A DNA stretch of 64,000 bases. Origin: Atopsyche davidsoni. Its lineage: Eukaryota; Arthropoda; Insecta; Trichoptera; Hydrobiosidae. Position 1 is the first letter of the stretch. The number at the start of each line of letters is the position of its first letter. Positions 1-12,705 of this stretch are shown here, in pieces. A model generated the notes under the pieces. The model saw only the letters and a program-made list of their open reading frames with translations, did not search any database and was not told where the DNA came from. The stretch is taken from contig JAILWY010000005.1 of assembly GCA_022113835.1 (NCBI GenBank), positions 1,568,501-1,632,500 on the forward strand, written 5' to 3'. The translations under genes and the position numbers were made by a program.

Positions 1-959
1 TAAATATTCAACTAATATATTTTAAAAAATCACAATGTAACTCTACATTTTAAATTATTTATAGGAAACGAATATTTTAAAACTCCACAACACATATTAT
101 TTATATAATATCGTGAAAAAAATATTCGAATTTTGCCAACAATCCAGATGTTTTCAGACACCGGAAGTACTTAAAATTTAAGGACATTCATTTAAATACA
201 ATCGTAAAAATACTATAATTTTAAAATTAGTCGCTTTACATAATTCTCTGATGTCAGTTGTATTTTTCACAGCAAACGAAGCCTATGGCCAAATCCTTGA
301 TTTTTTCCACTCAAATGATTCAGATAATAGATAATGATCACGAATGTGATATCATAAATCTAAAACACTATAATTGTTCAGATATTTGCGTATCGAAATA
401 CTTTAAATGGATGACGTGTTCATAGCGCCGCTTTCTCAACGATGTTGCGCGTAATAAAAGGGTTCTAATATTTCAGGTTTATATATAAATGAATGTATAT
501 TTAGTTTATAAAGTTTGTTGAAAAATGCTATATAATCAACAATCTTGAACTTACTACTGTAACTATACCTAGCAGACAAAATCAGTTTGCATATCCCTTT
601 ATTTATTAAAATTAGTACTAGCTAATCAACATTGCGATAATGTTGTGGCTATTTTTTAAAGTGTTTTCTTTTCCCAAAAGAGTAAGATAATTTATAAATA
701 CAAACGAGTACAAACCAATTCAAAAGATGGGGTTTACAGAAGACCCATAATTCTTAAAGGATAAAAATTAAATGCTTTTAGCAGCACATGTGCTGAATTG
801 ATGTCTAACTCAATCACCTCTTATCTATATTCAACAATTGCTCAAATAAACTATAAAAATACTGTTCAAAGTCTTGAAAAATCCCCAAGGGGTTCCGAGG
901 AGTAAAATGATTTAGAAACGCTGAGGCGTGGGATTCTACGAACCGTTTATTGGTTCAGA
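1..959. other. AT-rich non-coding sequence
   Basis: Low-complexity AT-rich DNA. I see no gene, RNA or repeat boundary that I can support. Confidence 0.5.
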
Positions 960-1140
960 AATACGCATCGGGATACCTCTATTAATCTCATTGATTTAGG
1001 TAATCAAATTATTGGCTTTCGGGTCTGCATGTGGGAAAAATAGCCATCGGCCGTCGAACTGGCATTTCCGTTCTCCAAAGAGCTCACTTGCCAATGGTTT
1101 CAATTGATAATCTCAATAATTAGCGCTAAATAATGGCATA
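960..1140. promoter_or_regulatory. candidate regulatory island
   Basis: A block of higher complexity and GC than its surroundings, with several homeodomain-type TAAT/ATTA and TAATC cores around 980-1012 and 1100-1135. It has no useful reading frame. It looks like a conserved non-coding element, but conservation cannot be tested from one sequence. Confidence 0.3.
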
Positions 1141-2551
1141 TTTATAATATATCGAGGTCAGAACTAAGCGTATGGGGTATTATCAAAATGCGAGAGGACT
1201 CATTATCTGTTTTGCGAATCGCGGTTTTTCTGAGAAAAATAAAATCACCGCCGTGTTTATTATAGTAATTGATTCAGTTACGTGTACTTTTTCGGAGGAT
1301 ACTATTTATTACTGCGGGCCAATTATAGTTACTTTTGAATGGTATACAATTTTAAACTTAGTTGAATCATTTTAAGTGATTTTTTAACGGTTTGAATATT
1401 AAAAAAATAGACATATGTTTCGAAGCGGATCTGAGTAAGCACTTTTAATGACGTAAATTAACTGGGTCTTTTATGAAATTATTAGAAAAATGATTTCATA
1501 TACCCTTAAATATACACTTAGAAAATATTTAATTTGTAAATATTTTTTGTCATGTAATTCTTAGATTAAATGAGATAATAAAATTAATATAAGCAACCAT
1601 CGGCGTCATTTGAGGAAATGCTGTTTATTGGTTCATATCATAATAATAAAAAAATCATAATAAAAAAATGATAATTATATTTATAAATTTTTATAATTTT
1701 AATAAAATAATTGAACATTTCACTCGCAATAATGCAATAATTTTTATATATTTTTTTAAATTCTTTACCGATTTCGGTAAATTAATTTTGTCATTTGCAT
1801 TATAAGCAGAGTTCCTCATGTCGAAAAATATTAACCAACTAATATGGAATGACTTAATTTCGAATAAATAAATTTTAATTTTACGACGACTTTTAAAGTC
1901 TGCTAGTCGTAAAACGTTTTATTTTACACAAAATGCACATTCACAATATTATTTACGATTAATAAACATTTGTCATAAACATGTAAATTTAAAAAGCTGC
2001 CGCCTCTATCTTTACAGCTTAGTAGTATTTTGACAATCCCACGTTTTTTATAAGATGACGCCAGAGCTGTGTTTAAAAAATTGAACATAATAAATCTAAC
2101 TGTTAAAATCGTATGAATATTATGTAAAAAAAAAAAACTCATAAAGTTTATTGCACTTGAATAAATATGTCTTTGTTGCAGATTCTATATAAAATCTTCT
2201 GTGATAAACTTTTACTGAATGTATGAGTGTGTTCCCTGGCGCTTGATGACGTCACTGTGTGGTTTATTATGAATAAACCTTTGGTGTTAAATTTTTAATC
2301 ATTCGTTTGTACTTTAGTATAATTTTTTGATGAAATTAACCTTTGTTTAAAATAACCATATTTTATCAGCAAATGTAGATCAATAAACAAAAAATTGCTT
2401 ATGTTAACAAGACTTCATTTTTTCATAAATTTGAGTCGAATGATGAAATTTTTTTTCGTACAAATAATAATAATAATTTATTTATTATTCTAAAATAATT
2501 GCAGTATCAGGTTGTTTATTATCACCCAGTACCAAAATTGAAATGTCATAG
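1141..2551. other. AT-rich non-coding sequence with one CRE palindrome
   Basis: AT-rich. An open frame at 1172-1375 has no recognisable content. A full TGACGTCA palindrome (cAMP-response-element type) lies at 2247-2254. A sequence resembling a splice acceptor (AATTGCAG) ends at 2504. Confidence 0.45.
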
Positions 2552-2596
2552 CCATGCCGCACCGGAGGATCTTGTACCCGCGCTGGCTCCCAGAGT

Positions 2597-2720
2597 ATGC
2601 CGGCCAGACGAGGGTACGGAGACCAGCTGGTCGTGACGATGGAGACGGAGTACTCCGAGGAAGCGTCCGCGGAGAGCTCGGAGCGCGATAACTGGTGTGC
2701 ACGGAGCACATCCACGCGAG
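2597..2720 (+). CDS. candidate coding exon, product unknown
   Basis: A GC-rich stretch in AT-rich DNA. The plus frame is open from 2552 and could start at ATG 2597 or ATG 2639, or after a possible acceptor AG at 2592-2593. It encodes an acidic, serine-rich stretch (SEEASAESSERDNWCARS) and ends at a good donor, GAG|GTATGT, at 2720/2721 with one base of a codon left over. The candidate exon at 7561 starts with two bases of a codon, so the two join in phase and give valine. The composition would suit a cytoplasmic or disordered tail. I do not recognise the protein. The minus strand is also open here (2485-2748), so the strand is not certain. Confidence 0.35.
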
Positions 2721-5700
2721 GTATGTCAAGTATTGGAGGTTCGATCATCCATCGAACATTCTAGATCAAAGTTTTTTTTGTTGGAATATTGTTGTACCAA
2801 AATATTTAAGGCCTGATACATATCAAGCGGTATGATATTATGATATATGCACATAGTGATCGAAGCATCCGAGCAGCAAGTTTTTGTGTGACCTTTGTTA
2901 TATATAAATCACGAGGTATGAACATCATTAAAAAAATATTAAATATATATTTCTCTAATGTTAAATGTATTGGGAATATAACACTTTATTTAAGATTTTT
3001 TTCTAATTGTAGTTTATTATTGCAATAAGAGGTAATTTGTAATAATCTCTAAATAAATTACTTGAGTTAGGATTTTCGATTCTCACGATGTTTTTTGAAA
3101 CCATGATATTAAATTTAACATCAATGATTTATTAAGTTTTTTCTGTTTAAATTTCTAAAACTACAATTCTTTCAACTTTTGAGAAGCATGGTTTCTAATT
3201 TACTTGCAAAGTCGCTGAAATTTATCTGTCATTTATATGCTCAACTACGTTCTATTTTTTCAGCATATTCACGCTTGAAATCGAATTTCCTTGAAATATT
3301 TTCAAACTAGAAAAAGCTGAAGGCCTGTCAATGGCCATCTTGGATGTAATGTACTTACTGAAAATGAGACTCAATTTCCTGAAAGGTACTGGGCCAGGTA
3401 CGCACTAGTTCAGTACATCCGTGACTAGCTTCGCAATTTCCGCTGACGCGCTAAATCAACCGTAATCTCAAATACGAGGCTTGGAAAAATTAAAGACTTT
3501 TTGAAATCTGATTTTTAATTATATTTCGTGGTTTCTATAATAAAATATTTGGTGCAGGAAGATGAAATCCTTCTTACGTTATTCTAAAATCGCTAAAATT
3601 TATTTTTATTTGTATTTAATATTTAAAAAAATCTTTTGAGATCTTAATGAAATAGTTTTTATTTATTTAAGTTTTACTATTTAATTTTATTTATTACGTA
3701 TTTTTTATATTGATTCGAGAATCAGATTTATAACCTAGTCTTATATAATTTTAATTTATATCTTATCTTATCTTTTAATTATATAAATTAGCGAATAGTA
3801 TTTATGAATCATTAAAATTTAAAAGGTGTTGCATTTCTTTGTGAATCGTTAAAAATTGATAAAAAAATATTATTCTATATTTTTATAAGTTGTGTATATT
3901 ACTTGGGTTTATTAATATGCATTTTGGAAGATACATATTGTATTTATTTTTTTAATTAAAGATTTTTATATTTTCATTAAAATCTTCCAAGTCCAATTTT
4001 TTATATCTAATATATTACCAATTTCTTAATGACTAATCATATGAAATTATTTCTAATTAAAATTTATGTATATTTTAGTGACGTCTCTATAATATAATGT
4101 TTACTATTTAAACAGGAGACATGAATTCAAGTAATCTGAATCGAGAATTTATAATATCCTCAAGCAAAAAAAATAAGGTAAACCGAGTATTTTGAAGAGA
4201 TGCAGAGCAGATACAACAGTTTGAGATATGTTCCATCTCTGGTATTTCTAATTTAACCACCATGTAAAGTTATCAAATGAAAAGGAAAGTATATATTATT
4301 ATTAAGTGATAGTAGTTAAAAACACTAGAATCATTTTTTACCACCAAAACCGAAGTTTTGAAAAACTGTTGTATTTCAGGCGAAATTAACTGGAAACTAG
4401 GAAAAGATCAGGAACCACCACGTGATGATGCAGACGTCTTGGAATATGGTAACTCATTAATCGCAAGTAACCCTATAAGCCAAACAAACGGCAATTGACG
4501 TTAAGCAAATATAAAAAAGGCGGAAATAAACAGCAGATAAATCGCCTGCTCCACTTTGTAAATGTTTATAAAATATTACATCCTGTATAAAATATATTGT
4601 TTATGGATCCACGTATTTAAATGGTTGGCAAAGCGTAGGCTATATTTGCGACTTCTGTTCAACAGTCTTATATTATTGGACAGTAAACGTCCAAAGTTAC
4701 GAGATTGTGATCTTTATATTCTAATATATGAAACATCAAATAAATACTTGATACGTCTACGCACCAAGCTTATAATATAAACGGTCAAATAAAATAACTT
4801 TAAAAGTTAATTCTTCTTTAGTACTTTGACTGTTTTTTTTATAGGATTGCAAGAACTGGGATAATCTTAGTATGAGAATTGGGACCATGTGTGATTACGA
4901 TACGACAGTTACGATCATCGATAATCAAGCTTTACAATTTAAAGAACCTGTGTAGGCAGATCTACAATATAATGTAACATAAAATATGACGTCAATACGT
5001 TTTGCTTTTAGTATCTCTTAAATATATATACATCTCTGATGTAAGTAATAATGATTCTGAAAAAAACAAAAGTAGAACACCTGCCAGTTTATACACAATC
5101 ACTAACAATTTATACCTGAGTAACTATTTTGAAACAGTTTGGTGTGTAACTGTAAAATCGTACCCATCTAGTGACAGCATATAGATATGAAAACAAGAAA
5201 CAGCCCCATTTTACTTGGTCGACAACGAAACACATATTTATTACGGTAAATTCGCAAATCCTTTTGCAACATTCTACCTGGGAACCTCACATCCTGAATA
5301 CTAAGTATGGGTTTCTGTCATTAACCTGGCGATATTACTTTATGACCGCAGTCATAAAGCTTTCTACTCTCAGATTATCATTTCACTATGTTTTAGTAAA
5401 CGTTAACATACCGCAAAATACAGGGTTTTTTTATTTACTTCACGAATGGGAGATTTTCTAATAAATTATTTTGAGCGGATGTAAAAAACTACCGAATAAA
5501 GGACTGCGAGGGAATAAATAGTTAGGTTAACAAACAGTTTTTAGATTAAACAATTTTAAAACGAAAAACTTCGACTTCTTCAGAATATTCTAGCAAATAC
5601 ATGATAGTATTTTTGCTATATCGAACCAGGAATCTTGTTGCCTAAAATCAATCGTGTTTATCACTCGACCGCGTAATACTTGGCGGTTTTTTTTTTACGG

Positions 5701-5980
5701 CAGGTGACTCATTAATATTCCTAGTAAAGAATGTTATCTTAATTAGCTTATAATCGTAAATTAAGAATAAATGTTTTTTCATATATATTTTCTAAGAATA
5801 ATTTGAATAATCCAGACGTTAGCTTACTCATTACCTGGAGATTTGATTGGAGATTTGGATGTTTTAGATATAAATATTTGTTTTGGTGAACATTTGAATA
5901 AAACTTGATTTCCGAATCAATATTCGGCTGCTTCTTTATGTGTATAATAAATGATTTATATATATGTAGTATATTATAAA

Positions 5981-5999
5981 TGTGTGTGTGTGTGTGTGT
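5981..5999. repeat. (TG)n microsatellite
   Basis: Nine to ten uninterrupted TG dinucleotides. Confidence 0.95.
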
Positions 6000-6039
6000 T
6001 GCTTGTTTTACTTTAGCTTTTAAGTTTAGTCAACTCTAT

Positions 6040-6330
6040 TTTGATGATTTGAAACGGAGATTTTGGCCGCTGATTTACACAGTTGGTTGTCTGTTTGAAA
6101 CGTTGAGTACAAAACCTAATGCGGCAGTGTTGCATTATTGCACCGACATGTTTGTTTATGCACGTCGAGGCGAAATGCATCGTAAATAAAGGACTGGCCA
6201 GTCTAACTACCCCAGGATATACGACCACCGCACCCTGCGACGAATCGGACAGCCAACAGGCACAATGCAAGAGATATCAGGGGGTCTTGTATGAATGCGA
6301 ACGACTACCGTTTCCGTCTTGAAAAAAAAA
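6040..6330. promoter_or_regulatory. candidate regulatory island
   Basis: Higher GC than its flanks, with overlapping short open frames on both strands and no recognisable protein. It holds forkhead-like TGTTTGTTTA (about 6148-6157) and a GTAAATAAA motif (about 6181-6189). Confidence 0.25.
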
Positions 6331-7560
6331 CTTCTGAATTGTTGCAGGAGATGCCATAAATATGGATTTGGTCACGGCTGAATATAAAAATAAACATATT
6401 TGGGTTGGCTTAAGGCTAATTTGTGGCCGTTCTATTTGTCTGAGAGTGTGCTTCCCAAACTGCAGTTAAGACATCTGCAGTCGTAAAATAAATATACAGA
6501 GTGGGCTGCACATAAAAAAATGCGTAAAAGATTTAAAGACATTGTTTTTGTTTATTGTGAAAAACTGATCCATTATAATATATTACTGATACGCTTAAAA
6601 TAAATTATTTTTATAGTAAAACGTATGATGTGGAAATATTTTGTTCAAAAGCCATAAAAATACATTTCAGTATTTTCAAATAGGTTTATAATTAGTTTCT
6701 CAATTCGTCTAAAATAAATACATGTTAAAAATTTCTCAGTAGAGTTATGCGGGATTTGCAAGAACAACACACATTCTTGCATATTGTAAATTGTATTGTA
6801 TTCTTAGTAAATTGAATATACATTTTGTTGTTGATTATGATAAATAATTTTAATATATGTTGAGACTTTCCAAATAAGCAACTTTAAGGCATTGATTTGG
6901 GTATAAAAATACTGTTAAAATATACTATATTGGCAACTGCAAACAATTATCGGGTTATAAAGATTGGGAGCCACTGAAGATGGGGGTGTCCCTTGCAGGT
7001 GCCTCTCTTTGTCGTGGTTTTTACTGCGGAATTTGAATGAAGATTCTGGAATTCTCGAATCGTTTCCATTTGAATGATATTTATAAATAGTGTGTCGATC
7101 CGGAGGTGTGTGTGGGCGGAAAGCCTTTATCCATAATGAGATAGTTATGGACGCGGAATGCTGGGAAAATACCGACTCCTGTTGGCATTATTTATGCGGT
7201 GGATGTCTATTTGTATAAAACTAAACTGTCATTTATGTAGCATTAAAAATAATGCCTATCATTGAATAAAAAATTAAAGTTAACATGCTTAATCCGATAT
7301 TTTATATTTCTACTTGTAGTGTATTGATATGATCATTTATCCAAAATATACATAAGTATTTATTTTGCCATTAATCTATTCGATAATATAATTATGCGTG
7401 GGTATAATTACATCGTTTTTTTGAATATAAATAAATCGGCGTTTTTACCAATACAGGTTCACGTGTATACAATATATTTTAACACATACTTATATAGTAA
7501 TAGCAGTGCCCAGCGATTCCGCACTTGCGTATAACGATTTAAATTTTCACTTAATTACAG

Positions 7561-7610
7561 TGACTCAATATGGCAAAGAGAACCCAGAAGTCGTGGAAGA
7601 GAAGGTTTAA
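7561..7610 (+). CDS. candidate coding exon, possibly C-terminal, product unknown
   Basis: A pyrimidine-rich tract and TTAATTACAG (ending 7560) precede a short stretch with strong coding character. Read with two leading bases (TG), it gives TQYGKENPEVVEEK. The stretch then either meets a weak donor (AAG|GTTTAA after 7604) or reads one more valine into a TAA stop at 7608-7610. With the last base of the 2597-2720 exon the split codon is GTG. Its GC content and codon regularity stand out against the AT-rich flanks. An ATG in another frame (7570) would give a 20-residue basic peptide; I think this is less likely. I do not recognise the family. Confidence 0.35.
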
Positions 7611-10178
7611 TACCCACTTTTGTCGCAAATAATATTTTTTTAAGATTTTACTCGTTTGCGAATTGATTTCTTTTTTTTTTCATTAATATTATCTAAAACA
7701 TTTTACGTCGTATGTTCTGTTCCTTTTTCATACTACATATCTAAACTAGAATTTTTAGAGTCAAAGACGTTATTTACTGTCTTTACTAAGTAGTTGAAAA
7801 TTTACGTCTTCATACTGACTAAGGATGGGCATGAGATAACATGCATAATCGAATAATCGATTACTCGCCTCGATCGATTTATTTGAAATGAAAACTGAAT
7901 AAGTTGATCAATCGACAAATTAAGAAGAAAGACTAAAATTATAATATTCGTCTGTGAAGAAGTTTGAAAAAATACGGTCTTTAATTAATAGGTTTAATTC
8001 CTTATTAATTATAGAAAAAAAAAATTGGCATTGCAGCCCACCTTCAAAATTGAAATCAGTTTACAGTGAAAGTGTACAGTGAATGAAATATTTCAAAATT
8101 ATTGAATTTCGGTTTTTAAAATAAAATTAAAAACAGTTCGATGAATCGATTAATTCGATTACATATTTGAGTTTTTCAAGTTAGATCGATTAATCACATC
8201 ACTAGTGCAACCTAAGCTCGGTCCCCACGTCCTCCGGCATGCCGGTGTATGTTTTTTGTCGGTGTCTTCAAGCGAGGCCGTCTGTCATTCCCAAACTGGT
8301 AGTAAATTTTTATTGCCTTTATTACTATATTGGAGAGACTCCTGGACAGAACAAAAACATAAATTTCTCAGACTGCCCCCATCGAGTCTGTTGTGTTTTG
8401 ACATATTTGTCGGCAAGCAAGGCTTTGAAAATGACAGGATCGTGTGTTTTGAACCCCCAACATACGTAAATACTAAACCAAACAGTTTTATATACAAGTT
8501 TATTATTATATATTTTTTCACAATTCTGGTAAAAAATATTTGAATTATTTTTATATACAAGTAGTTTTCATTGTAAAACGTATATATTATTTGAAATTGA
8601 TGCACATTTTGAAACATAGCTTCTTCGTGAATAAAAACCCCTTAAATATTTTCCAGTGATTTCAAAACAATTTTTGAGCGCATACATAATACACGCGTAG
8701 CTTTATTTAGCTTATTTTGTTATGTAAAGCTTATAACTTTGAGGTTTTACTTTTTGAGCACAACAGATATACTTTCACATGTTTTAACTATTAATTTATT
8801 GTTTTCAATACGGAAGATTACTAAATCTTTAAAGATTTATTTATTTAACGACGTTTTGATGTAAATATATTTTATTCGCATAATATATTAAATATAAGTT
8901 GTATTTAGTTCATACTAACTTGTCAATACATTCATGCTTTTCAAAGAAAATATCATTAATTCCACTTTTCTATTCACGTAGTACTGCATATCTTAAAATT
9001 TATTAAAAATTTGGCGTTACAAAAAATCACTCCAATATAATTTACGTATATTTATTATTCAATTAAAAACATTTACTTAAATAGGTTTAGTAGGTTAAGG
9101 TGTATGGATGTAAGATTAAATGTTATATTAAAAAATTGAATAATTCAATATTTTTATGCCAAGAATCCAAATATTAGACGCGACTTCCCATTTTATTAAA
9201 CTCAAAAATAACCCTCAGAGCTGCTGGAAATCCGGCATATTTCTTAGGCACGAAATCCCTTCAGCATTTGCGGAAATCTCTTTCAGGCTGCAGTCGGAGG
9301 CTTTGGTAGGAAAAACATCCCCCGCGGAGTGTTTTCGTTGCATAAATGATGCGCCCCTCTCCCGCTGTACCGGGGCACTCTGACGTCACAGAGTATCAGG
9401 CGGGATGCATTCTACAAGACTGATGCACCCATTGCACTTTTGGGATTTTGAATAGGTATAATATACTAGAGTGGCCTCATCCTTCCAAGAAGCTAAAAAG
9501 AGAAAGTATATAACCATTCATTATCACCCTTAGAAACCAAAACTATTTTTTTAACAGTCTAAAATATGAGTATAATCCTATGCCAAAACTAAAATATTTG
9601 CTGAGAAAGATGTATAAATTAGATTTAAATTATATATTTGAGTAACATATTTTTTTTTGTGTTACTATTGTGATAAATTACATAATCTTTTAAAGCAAAT
9701 GTTGCCAAACATATGCACGCTTCTTAATTTGTTCGTTTGAATTTGGATACGAGTGTGTATGAAAACGCATAATGATAAATCTGCTATTGAAATTATTATC
9801 AACTATAGTATAAAATAGCATATACCCAAAGTAAAATACGGTAGTAAGTACGAGTGTAAAATATACAGCATATACTTGTACCAATTGATTTAAGTTCTAG
9901 AAGCAAACTGCAGCATGTTCGTGTATTGAGTTATGTGAATAATTTCGTAGTTGTTAAAATTACCGGATATGAAAATGAAAAGCTGTGATACGCTGACAGG
10001 TGTAAAGATTACAGCCACGCGCCAAAGCTTACACTCCGCATTGCAGGCAGCCTCCCCGAGGAGATCTCCCATACAAACAGTATGATTTTGAAATGCAATA
10101 ATGCTCGAGTCTTGCATGTGTCCCATGTGGCTTTCTCCCGCTGATAAAGTCTACTCACACTGAAAGTATCTTGTATAT

Positions 10179-10181
<3 letters not shown>
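7611..10181. other. non-coding, with two GC-rich blocks
   Basis: Mostly AT-rich. Moderately GC-rich blocks at about 8205-8470 and 9180-9440 carry overlapping open frames on both strands (for example 8205-8543 plus and 8285-8617 minus) without recognisable domains. A TGACGTCA palindrome sits at 9381-9388 inside the longer palindrome CTCTGACGTCACAGAG. A further block at 9990-10130 also has raised GC. Confidence 0.4.

Positions 10182-10261
<80 letters not shown>
10182..10261. repeat. (AT)n microsatellite
   Basis: About 80 bp of uninterrupted AT dinucleotides. Confidence 0.97.
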
Positions 10262-10266
<5 letters not shown>

Positions 10267-11577
10267 TATATTGATATGTGACCTATGCCTTATTGCTAAA
10301 ATGGGTTAAGTCGCTGATTAAGGTTCATTTGTATTCCGTGAACAAAACTGCCTGCATTGATTTTGAACTCTCTCCACGCCACTTACTTACATTTCTACTG
10401 TGCAATTCTAAGCATTCGTGGTAATTTTCTTAAATAATTTATTTTCTGGTTCGCGAATACGTTGCATCCTTTCGCCAGTCTAGGATTAGTCTGGACCCGG
10501 TTCCCCGCGGACCAGGAGCCTTGGGGAAGTTATCCGAAGCACGAATGGATGGTGAAAATACTCTGGGAGTAAGTGCAGCATCAGCTCATCCGAGAAAGCG
10601 CCGATAATTGCCCCTGGGGCCCCGGCACTTGTATGGCAATATATCTTCGTTAGAGACTCGTGCAGCGAAGGTGATATGAGGTAGACGCTTGGAAAGGTTG
10701 AAAAATGTATATATTTTTATTTTATAAAAATCCGTATTAAAGATTTGATAAATATAGTGTTAGTTTTTAAATAAACCCGCAATCTGGAGAAATGACAAAT
10801 AAAATATTTAGTCGAAACTAATGCCAACGAATCTCAAAAAAATGTTAGTAAAAAATAAAACTATACAAATTATATTTACGTATATACAAATAATGTTTAT
10901 ATTTATCTCTTACAATATGCATCCTCATTATCAAGAATAAGGTCTCATTCGAAAAAAATTGGCTAGGAGTGATTTTTTAACTTATCATCGCAAATCTTTT
11001 TAAACCGCTATGGTAGTGAATAAATCAACAGCACTTGTAAATCTATCAATACCTGATCAATGCCCACAAGATCAAAGTAAACTTCATTAGAAGAAGCTTT
11101 TTTTTTTTTCATATATATATATATATATTTATGTTAATAGCTTTGTTGATAGAATACAACCGGGAATACTGTATATTGATGAATACGTTTGCTTTGATTC
11201 TCTAATGATGATTTTTGTAAGCGTCCGCTGGCTCGGGCTGGTCATCAAACAGCGATCAATTCTGAAGCGTTCAATGCACTCAATTAACTGATGATCAGAA
11301 TCGCTTTATCAATTTGGTGAACAAGCTTTGATCTGATTTTATTACGATCTTAGATACGAGATAATCGTTAACTGATGCCTTAGAAATGTTTAATTAACTC
11401 CAGTAGGTATGTTTGGTAATCAAATGCAAAGGACGGCTTAGGTAATAAAATACAAACTTCCATGGCAGTAGACGGCAGTGTATATTCCTCTTCATGCTAT
11501 TCAAAAACTTAAATATATTGATAGCATATAAATTTTTATATAATAATTATTGATAAAATAAATATATATTTATTGAG
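10262..11577. other. non-coding, GC-rich island at 10470-10690
   Basis: The island at 10470-10690 is clearly GC-richer than its flanks and has no long frame, so it is a candidate regulatory element. The rest is AT-rich, with a short poly-T plus (AT)n at 11099-11130. Confidence 0.4.
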
Positions 11578-11745
11578 AAATTCAATATTTTTGACAGAGA
11601 GTACTTGGTGGAATTCCATTTTAATATTTTTGAATAAAATACTTGATACTACTCTGTTTGATAATGCCAACGTGAAAGGTTGGCGAAACCGGTCACTAAT
11701 AAAAACAAAAATGTGGAAAATCACTGAAGTATTTTATTAAAAAAT
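11578..11745 (+). repeat. dispersed repeat fragment with hammerhead-like motif
   Basis: This fragment shares its left part (AATTCAATATTTTTGAC, then GTACTTGGTGGAATTC) with 27102-27145 and its right part with 28031-28100 and, reversed, 20985-21055. The right part contains TTGATAA (11658-11664), a 6-bp perfect stem GCCAAC/GTTGGC (11666-11671 and 11679-11684), GAAA, then the self-complementary ACCGGT and GTC|AC. This order matches a hammerhead ribozyme core (CUGANGA, stem II, GAAA, short palindromic stem III, cleavage after GUC), with the first box degenerate. Such motifs are known in the terminal repeats of Penelope-like retroelements. Assignment to that group is inference. Confidence 0.6.
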
Positions 11746-12705
11746 ATTATATATTTATTGATAAAATTTTAAAATTCACCTACACTTAAACAATGGTTTA
11801 TACTTATATTTTTACAATAAACAGAAATAATCCGCACGCCATGGGTTGTCGATTGAAATCGAAATCTTCTGTTTAATTGCAACTGATTTATTTTTTGTTC
11901 CTCTTAATTTGATACGTACAAGGAAAAGTTAATCTTATTATAAAATAAATTTATTTAAACAAAATAAACACTGTTTTGTAAATACATAAAACACTTTTAA
12001 AGACTCAACTATATAAACAGATAAAAATTAAATTCTAGGACTTCAAATAACATGCCAAATACATATGCATATTTTTTTTATGTGTGGGCAAAATATTAAA
12101 GATCGTTTGATCAAAGACCAGTTCCTAAAAATAATCACAAAATCTAGTTTATGTTTTTGTACTCGCGTTGGTTAATTATGATTAAATGGGTATTTTTCTC
12201 TCTTGTGGATCATCTTCAAGACAGAACCAAATTAATTTCTTGGGTAATTAGAATAGCAGCATGTTAGTCACGAAGGATATTGAACGCCTGCAAAAAAGCC
12301 GTAAGTCAAAACATCGAGTCGATGTTTCCGTAACGCCCCTTCACCGCCGGCGCGCTTCGTCAGATCATTAATTAATCGTCAGAATCCAGAGCTGAAAACG
12401 GAAGCGTATTAATATTTTTTAAAATTGAGATTGGCGAGATTAGAGCAGGTTACCTGCTTTTTATTTCTGACGCAGGTAAATTCATTTTAAGTAAGCATAT
12501 TGACTAAAATTTAGTTTTTGTGAGAAAAAAAGATGCTTGTAAAATTATCGTATTGTATAGTTTGCCTGAAAACATCATTTTTGATTTTTTTGTAATTTTT
12601 TTATTATTTTTTACCTGACTCATTTCAAACGGCATCTCGACCACTACGGTCCTGTTTCTCTGAGAAAACTACAATTATTTTCATCCCTGCCAATACACCG
12701 TATGG
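11746..12705. other. AT-rich non-coding sequence
   Basis: No supported gene. A short GC-rich patch lies at 12320-12400. Confidence 0.4.

Larger units (their letters stand above)
2721..7560 (+). other. candidate intron, AT-rich
   Basis: If the exons at 2597-2720 and 7561 belong together, this is a 4.8-kb intron with GTATGT at its start and TTAATTACAG at its end. It is mostly AT-rich. It contains a short (TG)n tract (5981-5999) and a moderately GC-rich block at about 6040-6330. A possible further acceptor (TTGTTGCAG, ending 6347) is followed by about 40 open codons, but I see no good donor after it. Confidence 0.25.

Noticed and set aside
6348..6470. Open stretch after TTGTTGCAG (DAINMDLVTAEYKNKHIWVG and on) as an exon between 2720 and 7561
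   Set aside because: The acceptor is plausible and the frame is open to a stop near 6468, but there is no good donor and no recognisable protein. The composition is like the flanks.
8205..8617. Overlapping frames of 110-112 codons on both strands
   Set aside because: Both are open mainly because the block is slightly GC-rich. The ends run into AT-rich low complexity and no domain is visible.
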